Origin: Rhipidocladum racemiflorum | Lineage: Eukaryota; Streptophyta; Magnoliopsida; Poales; Poaceae | NCBI GenBank assembly: GCA_036346355.1 | Contig: CM070578.1 | Span: forward strand, 14,522,501 to 14,586,500 | Direction of reading: 5' to 3' | DNA: 64,000 nucleotides | In this document: positions 47,173 through 59,230 of the stretch, piece after piece | Numbering within the stretch: position 1 is the first letter of the stretch | Layout of the letters: each line of letters opens with the position of its first letter | Made by a program: the position numbers and the translations under genes | Notes under the pieces: generated by a model | Database searches by the model: none | Told to the model about the DNA's origin: nothing | Seen by the model: only the letters and a program-made list of their open reading frames with translations

Positions 47173-47758
47173 AGAGCCCTCCGGGAGGAAACGTGTGTGT
47201 GTGCGCGTGCGCCCATCGTGTGTGGTGCAATGGCAGGGTTTCAACTTTAGTTTTCGGTGCATTTTTTTGGAGGTGGTCGAAGTTTAAAATTTTGGTGAGA
47301 TTTGAAAATTTTAAATAAAATTTGGATGAAATTCAAAAAAATAAATTTTAAATCAGGGTTTTTTCAACCGAAAAATCCGAGATTTCGACCGGTCAACTTT
47401 TGAAAAATGGTAGAAAACACGTTAAATTTTTTTGTGAATAGTCTTGTCCACAAATCCAATCAAATTCAGCCCACAAAAATTCAAATCCGGTCAAAATGTT
47501 TGAGATTTCGTCAAGATTTTGAAAATTACTATAGCATTTTGAATTTTTTAACTTTTTTTATTCGGCCGAGATTTAGGATCTCGACCCCGACCGAAGAACG
47601 AAATCTCGACCGAAATGATCGAAATCTCGGCGAGATTGTGAACCATGGCAACGGGGGTAGGTAGAGGTTCCTGGGCCTCCTGGCTCCCTTGGACATCACC
47701 CTAGTTTCTTTATTATCTCACCAAAAGATCATGGTTGATATACAGTATCTAGAGGAAT
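47173..47758. other. AT-rich DNA with degenerate GAAATCTCG repeats
   Basis: Repeated GAAATCTCGACCGAAATG and GAGATTTCG motifs form imperfect palindromes near 47370 and 47570-47640. No gene. Confidence 0.5.
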
Positions 47759-48022
47759 TATACAGTGAAAGTAAATATATGGTGAAATTATAAAAGTAAA
47801 CAAATAGTGACGTTGGATTGAACTTGAATGGTTCAGATCTAGGTGGAATCCTACCTCCTCCATTTAAACATGTTTTACACATAACCCTATAGAAAAACTA
47901 CAAAATTTCACAGTTAAGTGGAGGAGATGGGATTCCACCTAAATATGAACCATTCAATTTCGATCCAACACCTTTGTTTACCTACTTTCATGCTTTCACC
48001 ATATGTCCACTTTCACTATATA
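47759..48022. mobile_element. Foldback MITE, about 264 bp
   Basis: The left arm CAGTGAAAGTAAATATATGG...TTGGATTGAACTTGAATGGT...GGTGGAATCCTACCTCC mirrors GGAGATGGGATTCCACC...GAACCATTCAATTTCGATCC...CCATATGTCCACTTTCACTA. Arms are about 105 bp. No clear target duplication. Confidence 0.85.
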
Positions 48023-48087
48023 CTTCCTTCAGCATCGATCTATGGTATTTTGCTAAAATCCAATCACAGGATTTTCCATGGAATATT

Positions 48088-48254
48088 GGCTCCGTTTGGG
48101 ATAGCTTCTACTTAAAAGAAAAATGAACGGAAGGATTCTGGATAGCTTCTCCACAATTAGAATTAGCCCTTCTACACAGAATCAGAAGCTGGATGCTAGC
48201 AGATTCTCGTATAATCTAGAATCTGCACAATTAGAATATATTCCAAATGGAACC
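48088..48254. mobile_element. Small MITE with GGCTCCGTTTGGGAT ends
   Basis: GGCTCCGTTTGGGAT at the left is imperfectly mirrored by ATTCCAAATGGAACC at the right. The interior has AGCTTCT and GAATCAGAAGCTGG motifs like family A, so it may be a distant relative. Confidence 0.55.
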
Positions 48255-48953
48255 ATTATCGTGGCCTCCATAGCATTTGACCATACCTAGGAATTTGTGC
48301 TCCAATTAGGGTTACTAGTCATCAACCTGTGTCACACGGGTTAGTTTATTAAATTTTATTTTTCTGTGTTAATATGAATAGATTAGAGTTGGCTACAGTA
48401 CATAAAAACTTAGTTTAAAAACTTTATAATCTTTTTATTATTTGAACCTACATATGCTTTCATTACATGATAACAATACCAATCTACTAAAGAAGAGCAT
48501 ATCTATGCAGGAAATTTTTTTTTAATTTGTGATGAGCACAAGTCCTTTTCCGTTATTTCCTTGACCCTCTCACATAAACTTCCTTTACATCCTCTCTCTC
48601 TCTCTCTCTCTCCAAGGTTCCCAAATTCTATTTTCTCTTTGTTAATGATGTTTGTTGTGTGAGGCCATGGTGCAAATGCAAGTCGTAGGAAGACATAAGT
48701 GGCCAAGGAGCAGTGTCTGCGAGTTGCGAGACAGCAACAAAGTGAAATAGTTGCAAGTTGCAACAGCGTGGAGCGGCGAGGCATAGTGGAGTCGATGGAT
48801 TTGGCTCCACGTGCGATGGATTGAGATATGGGATAGGATACAGGTTTTATTCATCTTCTCCAAGCCTGGCCACTATCGTTAGCCTTCCCTAGTGTTCCTT
48901 CGACGCTACCAGGTACCAAAATGGAGTTCCTAGAGCCCCTTAGTATTCCCACT

Positions 48954-48995
<42 letters not shown>

Positions 48996-51535
48996 AAGCC
49001 AATTCTGACTGCCGCATGTAGATGCCTTGAGTTCCCCTATCATTCCTCTAGTCGCCACGACCATTTACTCCCCGCTGTTCACCGTCGGCAAGCTTCGCTC
49101 CACCACTGCCCTATTTCGTTTGTATGACAAGTAGGGCCCCCCTGTTAGTCCCCTCACAAGCAAAGCACCGAGCTACTGACAAGGTGGTCCTACCCGTCAA
49201 TTTTTCTAATAAGGCCAAGAATTATAAATTATGTCTATGACATGTGGGCCCAGTAGCACTAAAAGGTTTATTTCATAAATCAAAATGGTATTTAAATATG
49301 AGTCACAAACATGTGGACCACACATGTCAGTTAGTTTTAAAAATAATAAAACACTGACAGGTAGGACCCACATATCAGCCCCTGGAAATGAAGTAAAAAA
49401 TGCTAGAAAAAGCGAAATGCATTTTGAATTCAATTGAAAGTATGCTTTCTCTGTTGGAAAATGTAAACTGGCCAAAAGACACCTTCGGCGTCACCCATTT
49501 TCTATTTTAGGTGATTTTCAGCACATTCAAAATTCAAATGCTCATAAATTTACAAATGAACTCCAAATTGAGTGAAACCAGTTTTTAAATTTTCTAAAAT
49601 CATGATATGTCTGTTTCTGCAAAAATATTTGAATTTAGACTTTGTTTGCTTCTTATTGTTGCTTTGCGATGAACTGTGTGTAGACACCGATGCTTTGAAA
49701 ACTGCAATCGTTTACCTGGACACCTCATAAGAATTCAATGAGCAAGGCAAGTATCTCCTTAGGCCATGTTGACCCTATTATTTAACTTAAATTATATTAT
49801 TTTGTCAATATATGTATGCATGCGTGTATTTTTATTAAATGAGCTATATTACGGGTTTCGGTAGATATTTCCTTCGATTCATGTAATTTTCTTAATAAAT
49901 GTTGACATGTTAATCTTGATAACCCTAAGGTAGGTTAAATATTAAGCAATATCAAATTGGATATATTCAAATATATATAGATTTGATTAGTCATACTGTA
50001 GAATTAGGAGAACAAATGTTCAGCAATACTATTTGTTCAGTGGTGAAAATTTTGGATGAACTAAGAAAATGGTTTGTGGTATTTTAATATAAAATTAAAA
50101 CTGAAAAACTATGATTTGATGCAAGCGAGATATGGCAATAGCCGAAAGTGCGAGAGATGGGTTCAACGCATACCAATACAGCGGTGCATGTCTTGCTATA
50201 GGGGAAGTGGGGATACGACATGGTGTTTAACTGTCGTTGGTATGGAGAGTACGAATATCTTCTACTGTCATAGTAAAGATCAAACATCATTGAGTTGGTG
50301 CAAAGTTAGGTCTAGATGATGTAACCGTTCATGTCATGATTTCTCGATCACACACCAAATGAAGTGTGAAAATAGCGGCAAAAAGAGTTAATCATGTCTT
50401 GTGGGTAAAAATGTATACCTCTGCGGAATGTAAAACTTTTTAAAAAATCGTGCTCGTGGTCATGAGAAACTTGATGCCAGGTATGGCAGAGAACGATTCG
50501 AAACTTGCAATCATGGAGGACGGCGAGTTATTACATTTTATTCTATTCATACTTACTATTTACCTAACTATCAAATTGTTGTTACAACTTTCGTTTACAA
50601 TCTACTACTTGATATTCATGTTTCAATTTCATATTATGCAAATAGAAATAATAGCCATTTTTATATAGTCTTTCCGAGTACAAATATACTCACCTTTGCT
50701 CGTTGTTATTCAATGAGTGAAGAATCCACGGTCCCCAACGATACATGTTTTGCCACAGGGTTATAGGGGTTATAACGATGAGTTCTACTAGGTTTACCCT
50801 TATTAGTTGGTTATGGATTCTTTTGGGCCAAAGCATACTATCGGATTTATGTATCTTCCACTGGTACTTTATTTGGCCTTTAAAGCCTTGTTATATAAAT
50901 TATATTCCGTTAAATTATTTGTGATGTTGTGTATGGATGCGGTATCACTGACCATGAGACTAATACAATATATACACATGAAACTTTCTTGGTATTCCAC
51001 GTTAGAAGAAATGGTCTCGACGTTAAGTTATTTTTTTATATCTTTGTCAGTTTTACTATAATATTAATTATTGTGCAAAGTTAAAATCCGTGTTATATTG
51101 GAGGGAGTACGCGGTAAAGTGGACGAAATAGCCACGACTCAGTACACATTAAACTATGATGGACTGGTGCGGTGTTGCGTGAGGAACAAGAGACCACGGA
51201 TGATGGACGATCGATAGAATGACGGATGGAGAGCAAGATTGGAGTAGATAGTTAGCTTGTGTTGACCGAAACTCGCAATTAATCGGGACAAGGCTATAGC
51301 GATGGCAGATCGTCCGGGGGAATAGAAAACTAGGTAAGCTTGTACAATGCAATGCGTTTCTCCGTACATCCATTGCATGCATATGCAATGCAAAGCATTT
51401 TTTTTACCGCAAGGCAAAGCGTTCAATTCAATACGACACTACAGTTACTGACACCGCAAGCAAACAGTAAATAGGTATGTACATACTACCTTTAATGGAT
51501 GGATAGGTAGCCCGCGGTGCAGGCATGCTGGCAGC
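48255..51535. other. Intergenic DNA with CT microsatellites and degenerate retroelement DNA
   Basis: CT runs occur at 48592-48615 and 48956-48993. From about 49490 to 50830 the text, including GGTATTTTAATATAAAATTA and TCATGTCTTGTGGGTAAAAA and CGTGCTCGTGGTCATGAG, resembles a degenerate LTR of a grass gypsy element, but neither ends nor proteins are recognisable. No gene is supported. Confidence 0.4.
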
Positions 51536-52700
51536 CAGAGCCGTACCTTAGAAATTGGGGTCCGATGCTAAATCTGAAATTAAGTCTTACATCTATGAGA
51601 AACCAATTACTAAAAAAATTTATTAAATACTATTACAGTAATACAATTTTATGAACAATAACGTTAGTAGCTACAACAATGTGGTTATTGTTTTCGGCAT
51701 TTGGTGGACTATTTATGTTAGCATCAGCACTGGTATTAATTGTCAATATTACCACTAATTAAGGTTAGCCTCCTTGGCATTAGTACTGTCAACATGAGCC
51801 TCATCGGTGTTATTATCGTCAAAATTAATTTCTCTAACCTGAGGCGTCTCAACATCATTAGACTCATCATCACGATCCTCATCAACATTAGAACTAGGAA
51901 TCTGGTTTTGAGAGGAAACCTGTGATTCCTTTCTAATAAACCTGTCAAGTGCTCCTTTTTGAGATTGAGTTGGCTCTTCAATTCCTTTCTTCGTCTTAAG
52001 TTTTTCACAATCAGATTCGTATTTCCTATTTCTGGAAGACATAGCTTAAAAAAGAACATCGCCAGCACAAATATAAGGAATAACAACAATAGCAGCTATT
52101 TAAATATTACGAACAAAATCAAAGCTCCAAACTTTCCAGCGTGGAAACGAAAAGGGACGAATCGACCTGGTTAATTTATACAACACACACGGTTCCCTCC
52201 CGATGGCGCTGGTACATCAGAGCGACGTAGCAGCATCAGAGCCAAATTGATGCACAAAAATCAGAAGAACAAGACAAGAACATGAGAGCGTGAAGAAAAC
52301 TCATGTGCTTGAGCTCACAAATAATCACAGGATAAATAGGTGAGGGTGTACTGGGTGGATTCATTGCCACCAACAGGGGATATTTTGGGGAAATCGCAAA
52401 TTAATTGGGAGGAGCCTGGAGTATCAAGAGAGAAGTAAATTTTCATAAGAAAATAGGAGGCGGTCTTATTATACGGCTTGGCTGCAAAGATGAAACGGGG
52501 AGAGGAGAGGTGGGGAGTGCAAACTGCAAAGTGAATGGCATGGAAAAGTGAACGCATGAGAAATTTTCAGGAAGGACAGTTAAATAATACTACTAGTTAA
52601 CTTTTGCTAATACAGATATTGACTAATAACTACTAATGCAAATATATATAATTAAGGGCCTTTAATTTTTTAGGCTGTACCTGCTTGATATACGGGCCTG
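51536..52700 (-). mobile_element. Deleted hAT transposon with N-terminal transposase piece
   Basis: Ends CAGAGCCGTACC and its inverted partner (...TACGGGCCTG) are imperfect inverted repeats. A perfect 8-bp duplication, ctggcagc, flanks the element (51528-51535, 52701-52708). It keeps the start of a transposase on the minus strand but lacks the rest. Confidence 0.8.
51755..52042 (-). pseudogene. hAT transposase N-terminal fragment
   Basis: The 95-residue frame begins MSSRNRKYESDCEKLKTKKG and continues IEEPTQSQKGALDRFI, the opening of plant hAT transposases of the zinc-finger MYM-type 1-like group. An acidic linker follows, then a stop. The zinc finger, catalytic RNase H-like core and dimerisation domain are absent. 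Confidence 0.75.
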
Positions 52701-52708
52701 CTGGCAGC

Positions 52709-53419
52709 AAAGCAGATAGCAGTAGTAGAGAAGTACTAGAAGCGTGCGTCCCCATGAATCATGATTGGGGAAGCGCCCTAACTACACGGCCGCGACCGCG
52801 CAAGCTTTAGACCAGTTGGCTACCATCACATCACATTTCGTGTCTTGCTCCTGCTGGATACTCCATCCATGGGGTATATTATATCACGATGCATCAAGCG
52901 TACGCACGTTGGTCGATCAGCGTTTTTCTTCTGTTTTTCGAGCCGCGGTCAGTGTTTTTGTTCAGAGTCTTATGTCTCCAACTTAGACGGCAAGGATTCA
53001 TAATTTCAATGAAACTTTGGATTTTGGTCTTCTGATATTCATAATGTCGACAGAATAAAAAAAACTTAAAATTTTTAATTTACTATAGTAATTTTAAAAA
53101 TTTCAATGGAATTTCATTAAATTTGACCAAAATTTTGTTTTTACTAAGATTTACTCTCTTTTTTTACCGAGGTCAGTTTTTATGACCAGTTTAGACCGGA
53201 GTTTGTTTATGCTTGGTTTGTCTGCCGAGATGGCGTGGCATGTTGTTCTTTTTCTTCAGTAGACGGATAAGTAGGTTTGTGTTGTGGTTGGTCATGTGAC
53301 TCCATGATTTATCTTAGCTTCACGTTATAATTTGCCCATCCTATTTCTTTTTCATTTTCCATGTTCATATTGCTGTGTTTTTGCCGCTCTACTCCTGTAC
53401 AGTAGTTGTTTATACAGGA

Positions 53420-53498
<79 letters not shown>

Positions 53499-54079
53499 AA
53501 TTCCCTGCAAATAAGCAACTAGGTGATGGACTAATAACCATGTCCCGTTAATTCTCGTATTATTGGCTAGCACTGAAAACATATCAAGTTAGCACTTGAT
53601 GGAGTATAATTCCAAAAACATGTTAATTTGCCTCTACAAGATTATCTATACATGTGTGTTAGCGTTTATGTTTAATTTGTGATGTAAAATATAACACATG
53701 TTAAACTTAAAATAAACAAGGCTTTAAAGTGCGTACATAACACATGGTAGGATGCTGCATGCATGATGCTGCTATGGATCTAAAGTTCTAAGCTAATAAA
53801 TATCTCAATTAAAAAACAAAACTCCGACATGACAACGCAAGCTAATAAAGTGCGTACATAACAATCTTTTGTGTTTGTTGCACACCATAGACATAGGGCA
53901 AGGTTTTAATCAAAATGATTAGTCAGGAGCACTTTGCCTAACAAGGATATACCGTTATCGAAATAAGAAATCTTAAAGAGGAAAGGGACACATGATTGTT
54001 TTGCTTTTGACAAGATCAACCCGAGTCCACTACTTTCATTTTCATTTGCTTCCTTTACCCAAAGTTTAATGCACCGCCA
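52709..54079. other. AT-rich intergenic DNA, no recognised gene
   Basis: It contains a TA microsatellite at 53427-53493 and a degenerate stretch at 53010-53150 shared with 42760-42950. Frames through the TA run encode only Ile/Tyr repeats. Confidence 0.5.
53427..53493. repeat. TA microsatellite, about 33 units
   Basis: Uninterrupted TA dinucleotides. Confidence 0.95.
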
Positions 54080-54560
54080 CAATTTGTGAAAATCCCTTAA
54101 GTTTGATCATCATCTAAAAATTTTATGAGAACATTAGTGATGCATCAGAATAATTCACAAAAAAAAAATAAAATTTTCTAACGTGATTTGAACCATTTTC
54201 ATTCGGTTGAAATTTGTTGATCAGTCTTCAATTGCACTATCCGAATTTTTAAAAATTCCTCAAGATTGATCATCATCTAAAAATTTTATGAACATAATTA
54301 TGGATGTGTCAAGACCATCCACAAATTTTTTAAAAGTTTCTAACGTGGATTGCACCATTTTTCATTCGGTTGAAATTCATCAGTCAGTTTTTTATCAGGA
54401 TAGCAGCCCTGTTAGAATTTTTAAAAATTCCTCATGCTTGATCATCATATGAAAATTTTCATTCGGTTGAATTTTACCGATATTTCCGCAATTTTGGATG
54501 AAATTTCGGTTTTTTTGACGAATAAAAAAAAATTCCAGATTTGATCATCATCTAAAAATT
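54080..54560. repeat. Diverged tandem repeat, about 161-bp unit, locus 2
   Basis: GATCATCATCTAAAAATTTT, CTAACGTGATTTGAACC and CATTTTCATTCGGTTGAAA recur with anchors near 54192 and 54355 and a shortened third unit near 54455. Same family and orientation as 43550-44040, with the same downstream sequence AATTCCAGATTTGAT. Confidence 0.8.
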
Positions 54561-55556
54561 TTGTAGACATATATGTATGTATATGCTACCACGCAAACTA
54601 CGGTGGTAAATGGTAATCTGTGGCAAAGTTGAATCTGTCACTCTCAAAGGAGTCAACAGTTGTCAAACCAAATTTAATGCTCAAGCCGATCCCATGACGC
54701 ACAGGCACACAGCTGAAACTGACTCGCAAAATCCATCGAAAGGAGTCTCCAAAGAAAAGAGTCCCATCGATCGATCGTCCACTGGCCACTGCCACTCAAT
54801 TCTCCACCGCTTTGGCGTTTTCGGCGATTGATACTTTGCTTGGTCGTCGCAAACACTCAAGCACCTGGAATTGGACGGTTGCTTGCACGGTTGCTTGCAG
54901 GCCGTCCTGCCAGCTTCTTCTGGGGCTCTGAATCCTGAAGCCTTCAACTCTGAAGTGGCCAGCAGGAGCAGATCAGCAATGGAGATCGATGATGACATGG
55001 GAAACGACGTACACTCCTATCTACGCTAGATCTCTGAATGATGGAAGCAAGGCTAGGAGTGCCCTCGAGAAGTGGCTTTTAATTTATACTTTTGGGACCA
55101 CACATGCGCATTATATAGATACACACACAGGACACCACGCTACCACCGTGCTATGCATCATAATCCAAAGATAGGTATTTTTCCTATTGTATGTGAAAAT
55201 TTTGAAATTTTAGAAAATTAAGTTTAACCAGTTTACTAACGGGTTCAAACAAGTATGAACTAAAATTCAAACTAAAGCTTTCTTTTTATATATATCAACC
55301 ATCAAAGCATGTGATCTAAATTCGCTCAAAATCGTTGAATTCGATTATATTTTTACCAAAGGTACGAGTTACATTTGAATTGTTATATATGGATATATAC
55401 CTTAAAAGTAATTTTTTTTAAAAGAAATACTCGAATTAACCTTGAATTTGTACATTTGAAATCATGGTACACAGCCACCTTTGTGTCCTATTTTCGGCGT
55501 CATATATATACGTATGTACATACACTTGTGTGTGCAAGGAAGCTTTTTTCGTACTC
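54561..55556. other. Intergenic DNA, no recognised gene
   Basis: The part 54600-55060 is less AT-rich and has a non-repetitive, exon-like composition with short frames on both strands (for example a frame at 54681-54998 on the minus strand), but none matches a family I know. Confidence 0.4.
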
Positions 55557-55890
55557 TCGGGAGTACATACTCCCGTATTCTAATACCACTTAAATAAATT
55601 TATTATATATTTTTTTATCACTTTCGGTATACTTAAATGCTAATTTAAGATGCCTCTATGCGACATGGTTGAAACAAATTTCATTGGAGCACTTTATTTT
55701 TGATATATACCCTTTTTCGTATGTAAAAAGAGTATACAGGTAAATTGTGCTAAAAAGTGGATGTTGATGAAATTTTTTATAGAACTCACTTTAGAGTATC
55801 TTATAATCATTATTAAAGTATGCTCGAAAGGGTAAAAATATATAACTTATTTGTTTAAATGGTATATGAGAAGTAGGAGTACTCCAGAAA
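55557..55890. mobile_element. MITE with GGAGTACTCC-type ends
   Basis: Left TACTCCCGTATTCTAATACC and right GGTATATGAGAAGTAGGAGT are imperfect inverted repeats and the next 40 bases inward also mirror each other (AATAAATTTATTATATATTT against AAATATATAACTTATTTGTT). Coding capacity is nil. Confidence 0.65.
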
Positions 55891-57263
55891 TGTGTGTTTA
55901 TATATATAATATAACGCTAAAATAAGGCACCATAGAGCCTAAGCTCTATAATTTCAATTGCAGTGTGAGGGATGCAAGAACCGGTAAACAAGGGCTTCCA
56001 GAAACCCAAGGCACTCTCTACTTTAACATCTTCATTTTCTAAGACGAAAACAAATGCTATTTCATGCGTACAAACTATGCCCAAGCTCAGTCGATCCCTC
56101 AAGAAATCAACCCGTGAAGGATGTTTGAGCTGGAGACAGAGCAAAGTTTTTTGAGCTGAGCTAGAGACACTGAGACAGAGCAAAGTCACTATGCCAGTAA
56201 CTTGACGGGTTTCAGAGCCAGTAGAGGTCTACGTTTGAAGCAAAACATGTCTGCGAAAAACTAAACCAATGCCAAGACAGCAACATGTGATAGATGTGTA
56301 CTGCACAAGTGTGCGCGCATGACTGCATCTGCAAGCAAGAAAACACGGAGGAATATGGAGTTGAGTAATTATCAAATGCATGTTTGGTGCTCTGGCTAGC
56401 GGGGGGCCTTCATTTCATTCCCTTCATTTCATTCCTTTTTCTGTTCCCTTTCCTCATTCTTATTCCCTTTATTTGCCCTCATCTCCAATAAATTCCCTTT
56501 AAAGGGATTTGTATAGAGAAAGGAGAGAGAATCCCTTGCTAGAGGGAATGGGAGAGAGAATCCCTTCACGAAGGGAATGCTGAAGGGAATCTGTTGAAGC
56601 GCTAAAGGGAATGGGAATCCTTTCGCGGAGGGAAAGGGACACGGTTGGAGATGATCTTAGAAGGATTGCAGCGTCAAATATGAAGCTCGATCAAAACGAG
56701 TTTAAGGAAAATTTTTAACTAAGTTTCAAAAGACAAACTTCAAACGGCCAAAGAGTTTCAACAAGTTTCACAGGGATTTCGTTAGTTTCATCCGAGTTTC
56801 AAAAGGAAACATCAAATTTAAGAAAAGTTAGTTAGCCACTAGGGATATATTGTCGGCGAGCTGTATCCCATCAAGCTCACATTGGTATGCTGCTACCCGT
56901 GGCCATACGTCGCATTGCTCGCCCCTCCGCCGCCTACGGCCGAGGACCATACTTGCTGAGGTGCTGTGGCCATTTGCCTTCACCACAACGCACACACCTT
57001 CGTGCACCTATGCCGCGCCGCCATTGCATCACGCTTCACCGCGCCGCCCGCCTCGTGCTGCTGCCAGACAACCTAGCTAGCATGCTCCCGCTGCCATGCT
57101 GCTCCGTGTGCCCGCGGTTGCCTACGCACGGCCTTGCCAACCCAACGCGTCTGCCCCGATGCGCGGTCTCGCTGTGCTTTGCTCGTGTTGCTGTTCAAGT
57201 ACTTTCGCATGGTTGATGATGAGAGGCTGAGAGCAAAGGGCGAGCGGGCAAGATAGACAGAGC
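55891..57263. other. Intergenic DNA with a GGGAAT repeat region
   Basis: At 56405-56660 the motif AAGGGAAT or its complement ATTCCCTT recurs more than ten times, complement copies first and direct copies later, so the region can fold back; it may be a MITE. The GC-rich part 56850-57240 has open frames in several phases but no recognised protein. Confidence 0.5.
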
Positions 57264-57271
57264 CTGGGACA

Positions 57272-57767
57272 TAGGGATGGCAATCAGGCGGGTTCGGGTG
57301 GGTAGACCTCCCGCAGACCCGAACTCGAAACCCGAAATTCATACCTGAACCCGAACTCGAAATCTCTCACGGGTATATACCCACGCTCATACCCGAACCC
57401 GATGGGTACCCGAACCCGAAATTAAATTCACCTCGCAATCAAATTTTCAACCATCAATTGTTAATCAATTCATTTGTAATTTATATGTTTATTGAAATTT
57501 CTATGTTTAAAGGAAAAATATATGGTGTATATAATCATGAAAGTTACCGCATCTTACATCTCGAACGATGCTTGAAAATCTTGAATTAACTTTTCATTAT
57601 TTTTAATTTATATTAATTAATTCGGGTACCCATGGGTACCCACGGGTGCAGAACTGAACCCGAACCCGAAATTTGAAACCCACGTGTCTGAAAGCAAACC
57701 CATACCCGAACCCATCGGGTCGGGTACCCACGGATACCCGAACCCATCGGTAATTTTGCCATCCCTA
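57272..57767. mobile_element. Short hAT-type element with TAGGGATGGCAA ends, copy 2
   Basis: Perfect ends TAGGGATGGCAA/TTGCCATCCCTA and a perfect 8-bp duplication, ctgggaca (57264-57271 and 57768-57775). It matches 26490-26980 in inverse orientation, including the AT-rich middle with GGAAAAATATATGGTGTATA. Confidence 0.93.
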
Positions 57768-57775
57768 CTGGGACA

Positions 57776-58147
57776 ACACGGCAGTCAAGGTGGATAAGAT
57801 GGTGGTTCGGATGGCTTTTTTTTTATTTATTAAGATTCCGTTTGACAGCTTGGAACCGGACCGTTTCTACTAGATTCTAAAAGAAACTCAACCAAACGGA
57901 TTAAAGCTCGGGACGATTCTCCTCGGATCGTTTCTTCCTTTTTCACTCTATGGCCGAATCGGTCTCAACCTCGTTCCACCCGATTCACAAAATCATACCT
58001 GAAACATTACTATTAAGAATCTGAAACTGTTTTCGTTTATACTAAAATCGTGGGCAATCAGGTTTCTTTCGAGGGAGCTCAATCTAACATCTCGCGTTGG
58101 AAAAACAACTTGCGTTATACCGTTAGTTAGTTTTTTCTTGGTAAAAC
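57776..58147. other. Spacer, nothing recognised
   Basis: No gene or well-bounded repeat between the hAT-type element and the copia LTR. Confidence 0.45.
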
Positions 58148-58366
58148 TGTTAGGAAACCGGATTCGTATCCGATATGGACTCTTCCTTATCTCTAAGCAG
58201 AACCGCTATATATAGGAGGCAGGGGGTCACCCCATTGTACACAAGCATACAGAATAATAAAGCAGGCCCGTTCCTCCTCATATTGTGTCTCTCTTTCTCC
58301 CTGTCTATTCTCCACTTGAGATCTATTAGGCAACCCCGGACTATTCGATAGCGAGGTTGTCTAACA
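58148..58366 (+). repeat. 5' LTR of the right-hand copia element
   Basis: 219 bp from TGTTAGGAAACC to GTCTAACA, with inverted ends. It includes TATATATAGG (58210-58219), a probable TATA box, and AATAATAAAG (58253-58262), a polyadenylation-like site. Confidence 0.85.
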
Positions 58367-58386
58367 CGTTATCAGCACGAAGCTCT
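58367..58386 (+). other. Primer-binding region of the right-hand copia element
   Basis: CGTTATCAGCACGAAGCTCT follows the LTR at once; TTATCAGCACGA after CTAACACG is a common junction in plant copia elements. The primer tRNA is not assigned. Confidence 0.7.
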
Positions 58387-58689
58387 ACCGGAGAAAGATT
58401 AAAAGGTGAGAAAAAGACAAGAAGCGAAGGATCATCGACGACGACGAACGTCTACTACCGGCGATTGATCGCCCGATCCGATCTGCAATCAACTCGCCAT
58501 CAAGCCGGCATCCACTCGGATTGCCGAAAGAAAAGTCCTACGCGACTCTATCCTACGCGATAGTCTACCGAAAAATAGATTGAAAAGGTGAGCAATGGGA
58601 GATTGAATCTAATCGCTCGTTTGTTCCAATGCATCTACGTGGCACGGTTACGAATCTGCATTATGTTCTTTCGATTTCCAAGTACATAT

Positions 58690-59230
58690 TATAATTGCAT
58701 CTAAAGTACATGAAGCGTCGATCGGCGCAGCGGTCGGCCGACCGCCGGACGGCCTTGAAGTCGTCGACACGCCGGCATCGCCCACCGGCGATGAGGTCGC
58801 CGAACCTGGCACCATCGCCCGCGTGGCTTGAAGCGGTACCTGGTTCCTCTGCTGGCGCTTGAAGACGCCCGCCGCCGCTTGGCTCTGCTCGGCGCCGAAG
58901 TCGTCGATCTCGACATGAAGCCGTCGCTTTTAAGCCCACAAAGATGAAGCCGACCGCCGACCTTCGGCCATGTGCACCCGCATGGCCGGCCTCGCGAGGC
59001 GTCGCCGCATCGCATGATCCGCCGCCGCGTCTGCCATCGTCGATCGCTGGCTCAAAGCCAACGCGCCCCAGACGCAGCGCCACGGCGACCATCGAGCCGA
59101 TCGCACTGCCGCCAAGTCGCCATGGGCTCGCGGCGCCGAACTTCGACCTCGCGAACTTTCTTGCGTCCGTCCGTAGCGTCATTTGCCGCCGCAATGCGTC
59201 AAAGGCTGCCGTGCCGTATTCGGTAGGACA
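58690..59230. other. GC-rich insert between primer-binding site and gag
   Basis: The surrounding element is AT-rich, but this stretch is strongly GC-rich and open in several frames on both strands (for example minus 58661-59194 and plus 58944-59282). No protein family is recognised. It could be a piece of host DNA picked up by the element or an unusual leader. Confidence 0.5.

Noticed and set aside
53309..53582. Three ORFs across the TA microsatellite
   Set aside because: They consist of Ile-Tyr repeats.
54630..55025. Possible 5' exon near 54979 (MEIDDDMGNDVHSYLR then stop)
   Set aside because: The frame is only 16 residues, with no downstream exon or family match.
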